Shown: positions 17,281-30,489 of the stretch, piece after piece
Layout of the letters: the number at the start of each line of letters is the position of its first letter
Numbering within the stretch: position 1 is the first letter of the stretch
Assembly: GCA_030374805.1 (NCBI GenBank)
Contig: JARGSG010000189.1
Location: 1-64,000, forward strand
Source of the DNA: Gracilaria gracilis
Lineage: Eukaryota > Rhodophyta > Florideophyceae > Gracilariales > Gracilariaceae
Length of the DNA: 64,000 nucleotides
Direction: 5' to 3'
Translations under genes and position numbers: made by a program
The notes under the pieces: model-generated
What the model was told of the DNA's origin: nothing
Database searches by the model: none
What the model saw: only the letters and a program-made list of their open reading frames with translations

Positions 17281-20200
17281 GTGGAACCATGTCCTAGGAC
17301 ACCATGAAAAAGTGGTTCATGTTCTTGCATCACGGAATTTTCAGAAAAAGTTTTAGTTTTTGTAAATAAATACCAATTTTTTTGGAAACATCCCGCGCGC
17401 TTTGCACGAACATGAACCAAGTTTTCGCCATGTCCTAGGACATGGCCCCCTCAACACATTGCTCCGCGTCCGCATTCGTCCATGGTGTATGACCAGGGGC
17501 TCTTGTCCCAAAATATAACTTGAATGCTTCATGTCCTAGGACACCATGAAAAAGTGGTTCATGTTCTTGCATCACGGAATTTTCAGAAAAAGTTTTTGTA
17601 AATAAATACCAATTTTTTGGAAACATTCCGCGCGCTTTGCACGAACATGAACCAAGTTTTCGCCATGTCCTAGGACATGGCCTCCTCAACACATTGCTCC
17701 GCGTCCGCATTCGTCCATGGTGTATGACCAGGGGCTCTTGTCCCAAAATATAACTTGAATGCTTCATGTCCTAGGACACCATGAAAAAGTGGTTCATGTT
17801 CTTGCATCACGGAATTTTCAGAAAAAGTTTTTGTAAATAAATACCAATTTTTTGGAAACATCCCGCGCGCTTTGCACGAACATGAACCAAGTTTTCGCCA
17901 TGTCCTAGGACATGGCTCCGTTATGTGGCACCTGAAATTATATCGCGCACAAGTGGCCCACAAGTGCAATTTCAATGAAACGGACACCGGCCACAGTGAA
18001 AGGAGAGTCGAAAGACCACGTGTAAAACACCTTTTTGCACTTCACACGTATCCCACGTTTACTAAAGTAATTTACGGCATATAGATACACACATCAGCAA
18101 TTCTTCACCATGTGTATTATGTACTACTAACGGGTGCCATTTATTCTCGAACGGTTTGAAGGATCTCCACAATGCTGGCTGTTTTCAACAGTTTGAACAG
18201 ATGTTCACAATAATGGCTGTTTTGTAAAGCATTGGATGTTATGGAAGGAAGCGTTTATGAGTTTCGAATTTCTGAAGTTCAGTGGATATAGCTTTACTCC
18301 AGGGTTCAGCCGACTTGACCAGCAAGATTGGGAAACTTGTCTGGTGAAAAGCATCACGGAATTCTCAAAAAAAGTTTTTGTAAATAAATACCAATTTTTT
18401 GAAAACATCCCGCGCGCTTTGCACGAACATGAACCAAGTTTTCGCCATGTCCTAGGACATGGCCCCCTCAACACATTGCTCCGCGTCCGCATTCGTCCAT
18501 GGTGTATGACCAGGGGCTCTTGTCCCAAAATATAACTTGAATGCTTCATGTCCTAGGACACCATGAAAAAGTGGATCATGTTCTTGCATCACGGAATTTT
18601 CAGAAAAAGTTTTTGTAAATAAATACCAATTTTTTGAAAACATCCCGCGCGCTTTGCACGAACATGAACCAAGTTTTCGCCATGTCCTAGGACATGGCCC
18701 CCTCAACACATTGCTCCGCGTCCGCATTCGTCCATGGTGTATGACCAGGGGCTCTTGTCCCAAAATATAACTTGAATGCTTCATGTCCTAGGACACCATG
18801 AAAAAGTGGTTCATGTTCTTGCATCACGGAATTTTCAGAAAAAGTTTTTGTAAATAAATACCAATTTTTTGGAAACATCCCGCGCGCTTTGCAGGAACAT
18901 GAACCAAGTTTTCGCCATGTCCTAGGACATGGCCTCCTCAACACATTGCTCCGCGTCCGCATTCGTCCATGGTGTATGACCAGGGGCTCTTGTCCCAAAA
19001 TATAACTTGAATGCTTCATGTCCTAGGACACCATGAAAAAGTGGTTCATGTTCTTGCATCACGGAATTTTCAGAAAAAGTTTTTGTAAATAAATACCAAT
19101 TTTTTGAAAACATCCCGCGCGCTTTGCACGAACATGAACCAAGTTTTCGCCATGTCCTAGGACATGGCTCCGTCATGTGGCACCTGAAATTATATCGCGC
19201 ACAAGTGGCCCACAAATGCAACTTTAATGAAACGCACACCGGCTACAGTGAAAGGAGAGTCGAAAGACCACGTGTAAAACACCTTTTTGCACTTCACACG
19301 TATCCCACGTTTACTAAAGTAATTTACGGCATATAGATACACACATCAGCAATTCTTCACCATGTGTATTATGTACTACTAACGGGTGCCATCTATTCTC
19401 GAACGGTTTGAAGGATCTCCACAATGCTGGATGTTTTCAACAGTTTGAACAGATGTTCACAATAATGGCTGTTTTGTAAAGCATTGGATGTTATGGAAGG
19501 AAGCGTTTATGAGTTTCGAATTTCTGAAGTTCAGTGGATATAGCTTTACTCCAGGGTTCAGCCGACTTGACCAGCAAGATTGGGAAACTTGTCTGGTGAA
19601 AAGCATCACGGAATTCTCAAAAAAAGTTTTTGTAAATAAATACCAATTTTTTGGAAACATCCCGCGCGCTTTGCACGAACATGAACCAAGTTTTCGCCAT
19701 GTCCTAGGACATGGCTCCGTCATGTGGCACCTGAAATTATATCACGCACAAGTGGCCCACAAATGCAACTTTAATGAAACGCACACCGGCTACAGTGAAA
19801 GGAGAGTCGAAGTGCCACGTGTAAAACACCTTTTTGCACTTCACACGTATCCCACGTTTACTAAAGTAATTTACGGCATATAGATACACACATCAGCAAT
19901 TCTTCACCATGTGTATTATGTACTACTAACGGGTGCCATCTATTCTCGAACGGTTTGAAGGATCTCCACAATGCTGGATGTTTTCAACAGTTTGAACAGA
20001 TGTTCACAATAATGACTGTTTTGTAAAGCATTGGATGTTATGGAAGGAAGCGTTTATGAGTTTCGAATTTCTGAAGTTCAGTGGATATAGCTTTACTCCA
20101 GGGTTCAGCCGACTTGACCAGCAAGATTGGGAAACTTGTCTGGTGAAAAGCATCACGGAATTCTCAAAAAAAGTTTTTGTAAATAAATACCAATTTTTTG

Positions 20201-21800
20201 GAAACATCCCGCGCGCTTTGCACGAACATGAACCAAGTTTTCGCCATGTCCTAGGACATGGCTCCGTCATGTGGCACCTGAAATTATATCGCGCACAAGT
20301 GGCCCACAAATGCAACTTTAATGAAACGGACACCGGCTACAGTGAAAGGAGAGTCGAAGTGCCACGTGTAAAACACCTTTTTGCACTTCACACGTATCCC
20401 ACGTTTACTAAAGTAATTTACGGCATATAGATACAGACATCAGCAATTCTTCACCATGTGTATTATGTACTACTAACGGGTGCCATCTATTCTCGAACGG
20501 TTTGAAGGATCTCCACAATGCTGGATGTTTTCAACAGTTTGAACAGATGTTCACAATAATGGCTGTTTTGTAAAGCATTGGATGTTATGGAAGGAAGCGT
20601 TTATGAGTTTCGAATTTCTGAAGTTCAGTGGATATAGCTTTACTCCAGGGTTCAGCCGACTTGACCAGCAAGATTGGGAAACTTGTCTGGTGAAAAGCAT
20701 CACGGAATTCTCAAAAAAAGTTTTTGTAAATAAATACCAATTTTTTGGAAACATCCCGCGCGCTTTGCACGAACATGAACCAAGTTTTCGCCATGTCCTA
20801 GGACATGGCTCCGTCATGTGGCACCTGAAATTATATCACGCACAAGTGGCCCACAAATGCAACTTTAATGAAACGCACACCGGCTACAGTGAAAGGAGAG
20901 TCGAAAGACCACGTGTAAAACACCTTTTTGCACTTCACACGTATCCCACGTTTACTAAAGTAATTTACGGCATATAGATACAGACATCAGCAATTCTTCA
21001 CCATGTGTATTATGTACTACTAACGGGTGCCATCTATTCTCGAACGGTTTGAAGGATCTCCACAATGCTGGATGTTTTCAACAGTTTGAACAGATGTTCA
21101 CAATAATGACTGTTTTGTAAAGCATTGGATGTTATGGAAGGAAGCGTTTATGAGTTTCGAATTTCTGAAGTTCAGTGGATATAGCTTTACTCCAGGGTTC
21201 AGCCGACTTGACCAGCAAGATTGGGAAACTTGTCTGGTGAAAAGCATCACGGAATTCTCAAAAAAAGTTTTTGTAAATAAATACCAATTTTTTGGAAACA
21301 TCCCGCGCGCTTTGCACGAACATGAACCAAGTTTTCGCCATGTCCTAGGACATGGCTCCGTCATGTGGCACCTGAAATTATATCGCGCACAAGTGGCCCA
21401 CAAATGCAACTTTAATGAAACGGACACCGGCTACAGTGAAAGGAGAGTCGAAGTGCCACGTGTAAAACACCTTTTTGCACTTCACACGTATCCCACGTTT
21501 ACTAAAGTAATTTACGGCATATAGATACAGACATCAGCAATTCTTCACCATGTGTATTATGTACTACTAACGGGTGCCATCTATTCTCGAACAGTTTGAA
21601 GGATCTCCACAATGCTGGCTGTTTTCAACAGTTTGAACAGATGTTCGCAATAATGGCTGTTTTGTAAAGCATTGGATGTTATGGAAGGAAGCGTTTATGA
21701 GTTTCGAATTTCTGAAGTTCAGTGGATATAGCTTTACTCCAGGGTTCAACAGACTTGACCAGCAAGATTGGGAAACTTGTCTGGTGAAAAGTAGCTATTG
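17281..21800. repeat. Mixed tandem array of 235-bp and 547-bp units with a 20-bp palindrome
   Basis: The perfect palindrome GCCATGTCCTAGGACATGGC recurs with its CATG core starting at 17429, 17664, 17899, 18446, 18681, 18916, 19151, 19698, 20245, 20792 and 21339. The steps are therefore 235, 235, 547, 235, 235, 235, 547, 547, 547, 547. Short units also carry a partial site, TCATGTCCTAGGACACC. Long units lack this but add about 310 bp that include the 32-bp inverted-repeat motif. Units are nearly identical, so the array is young or homogenised. Frames of 88-131 codons recur only because the DNA is repeated. The end is ragged near 21800. Confidence 0.92.
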
Positions 21801-23690
21801 GTTATAAAGGATTTTCGATATTCAGTTTGACGTTTGGTTCTCTTTTGTGAAGAGGTTATCTATTTTTTCACTATGACGGCCGTGAGAATAGTTTAATGTT
21901 AGGAGGTGCAATTAGCATCGAAAATTGCTTTCTGTGCGGAAGAGGAACACTACGACTATGGAATAACCATGAAATAGGGTATCTACAGATGGGTTTCTGT
22001 TTCGATGGTGAGTGTTGTTCTCGTTGGGGAATCGAAAGAATTAGTAGTGAACTCAAATCTCTTTATATAGCGAGGTTTGGAATCGCTTCCTTGAGGTTAA
22101 ACAGTTACATGTTTCATGACAGGTATACAATGAATAGTCGGAAAAGTTGGGACTTTTCAAAGGTGGTCTGAAAAAGGAGGTGGAGGACATCCATTCATTG
22201 GAAAGGGCAACTCTCAGGGCCCTTGAATACCTCAGGTACGCCGGTAGCTTTATTAAAATGTTTGTAATGCCGCCTTTTTCTCCTCAATTTTCTTTTAACT
22301 TCGTATCCATGGGCACCGCTTTCTTCTTGATAGTTTCGTTCAACGCCTTCTTCTTGATGGTTTCGTTCAACGTATGCAGCTTTCCTATTTCGTTTTTAGT
22401 ATCCTCTAACGTTGAATTGCTTGTGCTGCCATCTCCAGGTTGAGAAGAAGCAGGCTGTGAATTGTAATCAGCATTTTCATTTTCATTTTGAGTGGCCGCT
22501 CATGCTGCGATTCTTTCCGATCGAAAAAGAAGTCGTAACGGTGCGATTCTTCCCACTTCTATTTTATATTTAGACTTCGTTGCTTTTCTTACTTTAAAAT
22601 CCTCCAATGCCCAATCCATCACATTACAATTTCCTACAATTCTTTCATATTTGTTAGTATCCGGCTCTAGTGTTTTATGAAAATTGGCTCACGGTCGCAT
22701 CTATAGCGTTCTCACTTTCATAGCTTTTCTCGGATGCCTTCATCAAGTTTCATCCATAAGTTCTTGTATACTTTGCGTTTCATTTGTCTCATTTGTCTCA
22801 CCATTGCTTTACGAAATTATTTATTCATCTTTAGATGAAAGGCCGACTTCATCTCATCCCATGTGAAATTTCTTCCTTCATTCTACCTATATTGAGAAGA
22901 GCAGCCAAGTAGTAAAACAGCGAACTTGAAGGCCAAAAGGTTATCAACCGTTCTTGTGATTTCAATTGACCCCAATAAAAGCCACGTCGCATATTCCAAT
23001 CAGAGTTGCGAGGATTTTTGCAATCATGTTTGCAATCATGTATGGCTCTCCAACTTGTTATCAGGATTATCGTACAAATAATTAATTGCCCACCTTCTCT
23101 GCGAGAGACCTTGTGGTGTTAATTAATTCACGAAAACAGGTCATCTGATGGGGAATAAATATGAGCCTCCTAAGCTTCGGGCATTAAATGGATACGCCAC
23201 TGGCCAAAACTTCATAGCGCAGTTCAATTCCTCGTCTGGTAAATACCACATAGATCATTGCCAGTCTTCTTCATCATGTCCTGTTCATCATTCCACAACA
23301 TTTAAGATCCTTTCAGGATCTATGCGCGACAAATTCCCCCTAACATAACGAAAAGAAATCCATCCCGAACACCATGGAGCGGAAAAACAAGATCCCCATA
23401 TCAATCCCTCCCACAAAAAGGGAATATAAGTTCCATTGCTAACCAAGGCTACACAATTTGACAAAGAAAAATGAAACATGTAAGGGACCGTTAGCCTCAA
23501 AGAAAGAAAACTGAGCTTCATTACCAGATATATTTGCGAAATTCGTTCGATTCTTACAGTCGATTGTCCTCCTGAACCCAGAAATGAGACCCATACATGG
23601 GCCCCCTAGAGCCCTAACTTGGCCAACTAGGGCCCTAACATCAAATTCCCCCCCCTTAACGAAAACCCCCGTAGTGGGCTTAACTAATTC
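21800..23690. other. Degenerate non-coding stretch, possible gag-like remnant
   Basis: AT-rich, with no intact gene. On the minus strand about 22900-22680, a broken frame reads FTWDEMKSAFHLKMNK, then after a stop FRKAMVRQMRQMKRK. This is vaguely like a retrotransposon Gag helix-rich segment. A repeated LNETIKKKA-type motif is at about 22330-22370. Too weak for a firm call. Confidence 0.2.
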
Positions 23691-24300
23691 CCCTAATATC
23701 CCCCTAATTCCCCTAATTCCCCCTAAAACCCCTAAACCCCTAAACCCTAAACCCCTAAAACCCCTAAACCCCTAAACCCCTAAACCCCTAAACCCCTAAA
23801 CCCCTAAAACCCCTAAACCCCTAAACCCCTAAAACCCCTAAACCCCTAAACCCCTAAACCCCTAAAACCCCTAAACCCCTAAACCCCTAAAACCCCTAAA
23901 CCCCTAAACCCCTAAACCCTAAAACCCCTAAACCCTAAAACCCCTAAACCCCTAAACCCTAAACCCCTAAACCCTAAACCCCTAAAACCTAAAACCCCTA
24001 AACCCCTAAAACCCCTAAACCCATCCCCTAAATCATCCCCTAATCATCCCCTAATCATCCCCTAATCATCCCCTAATCATCCCCTAATCATCCCCTAAAT
24101 CATCCCCTAATCATCCCCTAATCATCCCCTAATCATCCCCTAATCATCCCCTAATCATCCCCTAATCATCCCCTAAACCCCTAAACCTAAAACCCCTAAA
24201 ACCCCTAAACCCCTAAACCCCTAAAACCCCTAAAACCCCTAAACCCCTAAACCCCTAAACCCTAAACCCCTAAACCCCTAAAACCCCTAAACCCCTAATT
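23690..24300. repeat. Telomere-like CCCCTAAA block with an 11-bp variant core
   Basis: About 600 bp of degenerate CCCCTAAA/CCCCTAAAA/CCCTAAA repeats (TTTAGGGG on the other strand). They are interrupted at about 24022-24175 by roughly 14 copies of an 11-mer, CCCCTAATCAT. Irregular CCCCTAATTCC units lead in from 23650. It lies inside the window, so it is interstitial: a former chromosome end, a subtelomeric fragment, or an assembly join. Confidence 0.85.
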
Positions 24301-25360
24301 CCCCCCAAAATCCAACACCCTAGCTTTCAAGACTCTCGTAAACACACGTTACGTAAAGATATACACTATCGAACTCCTACCAAATCGTTCAGTCCGTCAT
24401 TCGAAACCATAACCCGCACAAACCCCCACCAAAACCACGATACAAACAACCCTGACCCCAAGCCCTCCAAACACTATCATGACTACGTTCACGTACCCTA
24501 TCAAAGATAATCAACCAGTTCAGCTATGTCCATTCCCATTTCATATGTTGTATACACGCCAATCTTGTTCCATCCCCAACAAACCCCCATATGGCACAAC
24601 GGCTTGCAACCACAGCAATCGCCACTTCAGCCACAGTAATCGGTTGGAAACAAACCCCAAAACAGGCAAGCATACCGCACATTACTCTACTCTCTCGCCT
24701 GACCTCCACCTATGAACCCCTAATCAAAATAAATCCCAAATTCTTTCTACTACATGAGTCAGCCCCCAAAAGTATTTATTTGCACTGGTCACACGCTCTC
24801 CGAAATTTTCCACTTAGAGGGCCACATTTTGGCCGAATTTAGGCCATATCCCTGCCATATTCGGTGGTCATTCGGGGTCTTGGGGAGATTAACGAGAAAA
24901 ACCGAGCTTTAGATCACGCGACGGTCATTAGAAATAATGGCAGGAAGAAAGATAGTAAAAGTAAACCATAAGTGGGTTGTTACTAAAGGGCTAGAGAGTC
25001 GATATGTTATGAAAAGAACTAAGCAGAGGCCACTTTAGTGAGGAACGCAAGTTGGTCGGCTGACAAAGGCAAAGTCTAGAGTTTACTGGACGCAAGGAGT
25101 CATTGCCGAACAACTGCTACGACCGTGAAGAACGGGAACGATGCGAGCACTTAAGGAAGTCTATTGAAGACTAATCGGAGATTACTATGATGTCATCCTG
25201 TCCGTTACGGATACCACGGTGTTTACGAGTTATCGTACAGTTTTTGCCACGATTTCGGGGACGTTTGGATATTTTGTCGCAGTGGACGACCAGACGACGG
25301 ACTTCGAGAATGGAACGGAAGGAGAAACTCCGGCGGACGCAGTGACTAATGGCTTCTATG
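24301..25360. other. No gene recognised
   Basis: Short overlapping frames only, with unconvincing composition. No repeat or RNA gene seen. Confidence 0.4.
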
Positions 25361-25367
25361 GAAAGGG

Positions 25368-26340
25368 TCAATGCGCAAGGTCGAAGATTAGTCGTTCGGC
25401 AGCATCGAACATGACCCAGGGACGCATACCCACTAGACCCTGCAAAAGTGACGAGAAGGAACCCGTGATAAAAGTCTCTGAGGTCTTCCAGAGAAGGGCA
25501 GTCGCAGAGGACCCTTTTCTGAACGAGTTCCCGTTATGGAAGATGTTTCTGGACGCCAAGAAGATCCCGAACCCTTCTACCATCCTCTCGGCTTGCCTGA
25601 CACTCACAAACGTTTGCCCGAAAGTATTCAAACCACCGTTGAGTCTCCTGTCGCCTACCGCAGCGATGAAGGGCGTTCGAAAGTGATGCGGGATGCAAAA
25701 ATCGGTGCTGCCTATGAACGGGACTGCGGTGGATGGATGGCTGCGGTATAATTTCATATCGAGACGGGCTTCCCGGGAACGTGCACATTTCATCCAGAGT
25801 TTCCAGTTGGGATTCTTATGGCACCAGTTGCGAATATAGGCTACACATGAGATGCGGCAGTTCTTCCCATGAGAGAAACGTTCGTCAGTGGCGTGATGAT
25901 CGGCGGTCCGTGAAGCTCCGTCGACCGCCAAAGCGTAGTGTGGACCAATGTGATACAGATCCGTTTCATCATCTACGGCGCGATACACTTGACATCGCTG
26001 GTACTAATGAATTTTTTAGATGCACCAGTCGTCTTCAGAAACGGAATTGTACGTGTTGGTGTCATCAAGAGACTCGGTCAGTCCCAATATGTAAGCATCT
26101 CGTCTGGTAAGCTCTTCGTTAGCGTGCTTGGTCACGAAATCGGTGATGTCGCGTCCAAAAAGTTCGCGAAAATATTGTCCCGACAGTTGGTACGGCCCCG
26201 GATGGGCAGCGGTGAAGAGGGCATACGAGAGCCCAGAAAAGGAACCGCCATAGTAGTCAAGCTTCTGTTTATCATCCTGGCTGGACAACACGAATTCGTG
26301 TGTGCGGAAGATGGTTTGAATAATGCGCGCTGTTGCTGGT
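25368..26340 (-). pseudogene. Possible decayed alpha/beta-hydrolase-like gene
   Basis: One minus-strand frame stays largely open from about 26340 to 25368, with two stops near 26005-26018. It contains KLDYYGGSFSGLSYALF, which resembles the nucleophile elbow (GxSxG after a strand) of TAP-type alpha/beta hydrolases, about 25 residues after a helical segment. No Asp or His partner can be placed. The similarity is faint and the frame may be chance. Confidence 0.25.
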
Positions 26341-26479
26341 CACTGCGTTTGAACAAGTTCGGCATGCGCGAATTACGCTCGGAGATAGTGTGCGAGAGGT
26401 ACGAAGACGAAGGAGGAGACGTGAGGAACTTGTGGCGCCGCGATGCATTTATGCAGCCTCGCGCACCTTCCACCACATG

Positions 26480-29260
26480 AACTAGATTATTTTGGAGACG
26501 AGATTAGATACAACCGCTACCTGCCGGGCAGCGCGCCGCCGTGGCGCAATGTCAGTGGAGGGCCGGGTTCGATACTTGTGATGCTTCTGTACCACAAGTA
26601 CCCGGTGGATTCTTGACCATCCAAATCTTTCACGGCACTTGTCGCAGACCAGCGTAAGCAGAGGTTGGCGGGGCAGCGCATCTGGAGGAGAAAAAGGCAG
26701 ACAATACAGAGAGGTACGCTTGTCTTCCAATTTCAAGCCCCCAAAGAACTAAGCTTTTAACTAATGCAGGAGCAGAAGGTCCATTCTGGCGGAATCCAGC
26801 GGTAATAGGTTTCGATAAGTACGAGGTAAAAGAAATTAAAGACAGAGTAACTTTATTTCCAAAATCAGGGTTTCCTGTTGTTCAATGCATCTATAAATAT
26901 GTTTTGCTGGATGGAATGGATCTTCGATGCATGGAGATGTGTGAAAAATTGAGAAGAGCGCGGAAATAATTCCGGCCACAGTCACAGCTGTCCTGTTCCC
27001 AGTAGTTTCCGTTCGACCTCCCTTCTACACCCAAAACCATGGTCTAGTTTCATTGGAAGGAGGAGTTTTGAATGGCTCTTAGTGATCTAATAAAACCGTT
27101 CATATGAGATTCTCCATATATATATTTGACCAAAAAAATTAGTATCATTTATATTCAGCATACTAAGCCGAGTAAAGCCGTAAAACCATTTAATTGTACC
27201 TTGGCTTTGGCTAGATTGAACAGTTGAAATAGATTTAGTAAATTTGAGAATTGAATAGTGCTAAAGAAATTACTGCTTCATATGGGTTCCCGTCAAAAAA
27301 TGGTGGGGAGTAAATAGCATAGACGTAATTAATTATTATTGGCATTGGGAATAAAGAAGGACAAACTAGTTACAAAACAGTTGAAATCCATAAAAAAACG
27401 TGTCCAGACGGTAATTCTAAATAAGTAGGGATAATGCGAATTGTTAAGCACAATCGTTCAGAAAATATGAATTGCCATCTGCAAAACTATATGGCTCGTT
27501 ATGAAGATTTAAAATACCAATCTGCGTATTAATAAAACCCAATTACGTTTTTACCTAGCTATGATTGAGAATGAGATAGCAAACCTGCCTCCTTTGGCCG
27601 TAGTTCTACATCAAAGTGATTCAACTGGCCGCTTACAAGTTTTTCATATTGCGTGTGTAGCAAGTCATTTTGTTTTTCAGAATGTTTTGGTTTCTGCTTA
27701 CTATTTAAAGGTTTTTGCAAAGCCTAAGTTTTTCAATAAAATACAATTTATTCTAATTTTTGTAAAGAACGCTTTCGTCGCGGTAGGCACTTCTGGGCTT
27801 TCCTTCCCGCTCTGCGCTTGGAGCGAGAAGACGGGAGAGAGTGAAGCGCGCGACAAGAGTAGTTTATATAGACTTTGCTAAATAGAAGTAGAAGCACTGT
27901 ACTTAGCTTAACCCTAGACGGATTTGAAGGGTACAGTTGTGCTATGAATTGCAACCTATAATGGTTCACAAGTGGGGTACTTTAAATGCTACAATAGTTC
28001 AGCAGATGGTTGCAGTTGGCGTAGAAGTGGTCCACTAGGCTCATTTAGTATGCCACTTGTAAACCCCACGTAGCCAATTGGTATGCATCCTCCCAAAAAT
28101 TCAACGGTACAAAATTGCTGTAATAATTGTACACGTGGCTTGCACAAATGCCGTAACTGTTGAAGTAGAGTATTACAAAATTGCGAGCTGATCGCTACTT
28201 CTATCTAGCAACACTGATGCCATCATAGTGAGAATATGATGGTATTGTACAATGAAAGAGAAACAGGAAGGTAGTTTTATAGGAACCAGGGAGACATGGG
28301 CTTCCGTTGTAGTGCCACTTCCGTTGCAATGGGTGTCTAAGTTTGTTCAAGCCTGTGCTCTGCACAGTCGACAAGTACGAGAGTATCACAGCCGAGAGCG
28401 GAATGGTGCAGTTACCTCCTGTAGGGTATCCATACCGGAAACATTTCCGCGTTAACGCGTTGGCTTTGTGAATTAGATCATGTAAAGCTTCACCTTTGAG
28501 GAAACCGGAAACAGATTACCCTGGGCCATCACCTTTGAAACCGAATCTGCAGATGCACAGCTGGGTTACTGCGTGAACCTGGGAGATACAGGGATGCATA
28601 CATTCTGCCCTGCCCTTCATTGCGAGCAATGGCCGCGTTCCAGTTCATCACCAGCTTCCATTCTGGCATGAGGGACATCTTTGGAGAGCGACGTTGCGGA
28701 GCTAATTCCATATTTAATATCATTAGCACCGCCCTTAACAGCGTCTCCCATTACAAGAGCCCGTCGCTGCGCCCGGTACAGCTGTCAAATCACAGTCAAT
28801 AGTCACTGCTAAAGTCCGTGCCGCCAGAATCACCACTAACCTCACTACAACCACCGCCATTATCGTTTCGGAAGCGGAAGTGTTTGGAAGAAACAGTGTT
28901 ACGTCGGCTGCTTTGACCGTCATGAACAGCTACCCACCACGGAAACAGGTCTACCGCCTCCCAGAAATTTCGGTAATGAATATGCCGTGAGCGGAAAGAA
29001 TGAAGTATATGCTAGAGGGATTTGCAAAATCGAGACGAGCGGCGCAGTATACTTCCATTAGCAACTGTGTACCACAGTGTTGAATCTAGTATCACCCGTG
29101 GACGTGCGTTACTCAATTTCCAGGGCGAGAACACTGTAGTATCGGTCATAGAGCGGCCCCCAGTTTTGGCGATTGGGCTACTCCATGAGCTACGGCACGA
29201 GAAATGTTTGCAGAAGAAGTCTTGCACATGGCCATGTAGTGTGGAAAACACCACGAGAAG
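26480..29260. other. Long stretch without recognised genes
   Basis: 26.8-27.6 kb is clearly AT-rich. The rest has only short frames (for example plus-strand 27561-27881) without domains. No repeats, tRNAs or transposon ends that I can support. Confidence 0.4.
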
Positions 29261-29265
29261 CTCTC

Positions 29266-29760
29266 TCAAATGAAGCCTCGTAAGCGGCCCTCGAAGTAGG
29301 CAGGTACCAGTACAGTCTCTCCGTCAACGCTTGGGCATATCCCCAAGAACTCCACCAACGCATCCGTCTCGTCAAATTTATGCATTCTCAACCTTCCCGT
29401 TTCGGAATACAACCGTCCAATCTCACTGCCTACGGCCATTGGTATCTTGTACGCAACAGAAGCTTCCATCCGAAATGCAACCGCCATAGCTGCGGAGACT
29501 ATCACTAGATCACGGAATAATTTGTATCTGCGTTTGCGTTGCACTTTGCGTTAAGGAAGTAGATTCTCGCGGATGAAATCGACTTCTATCCATTTGAACG
29601 ACACTGTACCTCGCTGCGAAGAATCGAGGTCGAGGGTATACTTTCGACCACGGAAACCAAGAAGGAGCGACGTTATGCATTGCAGGGCTTCCAAGAACGA
29701 CGTGAGGTGAGAGCTGTCTTGCACCTTCCGATAGGTGACGCCAGCGGGAAGCACCGAGCG
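29266..29760 (-). pseudogene. Fragment of an unknown coding sequence
   Basis: A single minus-strand frame, interrupted by one stop near 29551, reads as plausible protein (GFRGRKYTLDLDSSQ, then RLRMHKFDETDALVEFLG). It lies just downstream of the decayed Tnp2-type transposase and on the same strand. It could be part of that element. No family recognised. Confidence 0.25.
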
Positions 29761-30489
29761 TGGTGCGAGAACTCAGAGCCGATCGCAATGAGAAACGCAG
29801 GTGATGCATGGGACACGGGCACTGCAAGTTAGAGAGGATGGAGCCGTCTGGAGACGTATAAGAATCGGTTAGATCGAGAGGAGCACGAACCAAAACTGAG
29901 TGGAAGTGAAGTGAGCACGGAAAGGAGTTGAACCAGGCCCTGATGAAGTAAGGCTTTCTTTTCATTACAATCGCAAGCGGGTGGCAGATGGTTTGGAGCA
30001 GAATGTGCGGCAGCTAAAGACACGTGTATAAGTAGCACATACTTTTCAACATTCAGGTTTGAAGTGTGATGAAGTGTAACCAAAAGGTAATCTTCTTCGT
30101 GATCGCAGGCATCTTGAGAAAACATCGGCTCATGTGTTGTTCTGGAAGAGCCATGAATCTCTTCGCCACCTTATATCCTCAAATTTGTACGGTAAGGTGT
30201 TGCGCCTAGTAGATTGATATTGAACTGTCTTTCATAAACAATGAACTCGACGAGCGAAAACGGATCTGGGAGTAGCGTTTGATATTCTAGTACATCGCAT
30301 AGTTTATGTTACTTTGCATCTTCGCTTTCTCATTCGTTGTGATAAACCACCAAGCCTTAGTTTCGCGTCGTCCGGAAACCTTCGTTCTCCAGTCAGAAGA
30401 CCCTGGGAACTTCGTAGATCATCGACAAAGTAGGTGCGCCGGCTGATGGACTTCTTACCTTGATGGTATTCCGTTTTGTACGACCCCTA

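Noticed and set aside
18205..21524. Recurrent 88-131-codon frames in the tandem array
   Set aside because: They recur only because the DNA units are nearly identical; both strands are open in the same place and no domain is visible.
17281..21800. CRISPR array
   Set aside because: Units are 235 or 547 bp with no short repeat/unique spacer pattern, and the sequence is eukaryotic.
26540..26577. tRNA gene (TGGCGCAATG followed by GGGTTCGA)
   Set aside because: The boxes are too close together and no acceptor or anticodon stem can be formed.
29266..29544. PIF/Harbinger-type transposase start
   Set aside because: A basic Arg/Leu-rich beginning is the only resemblance; no catalytic motifs follow.
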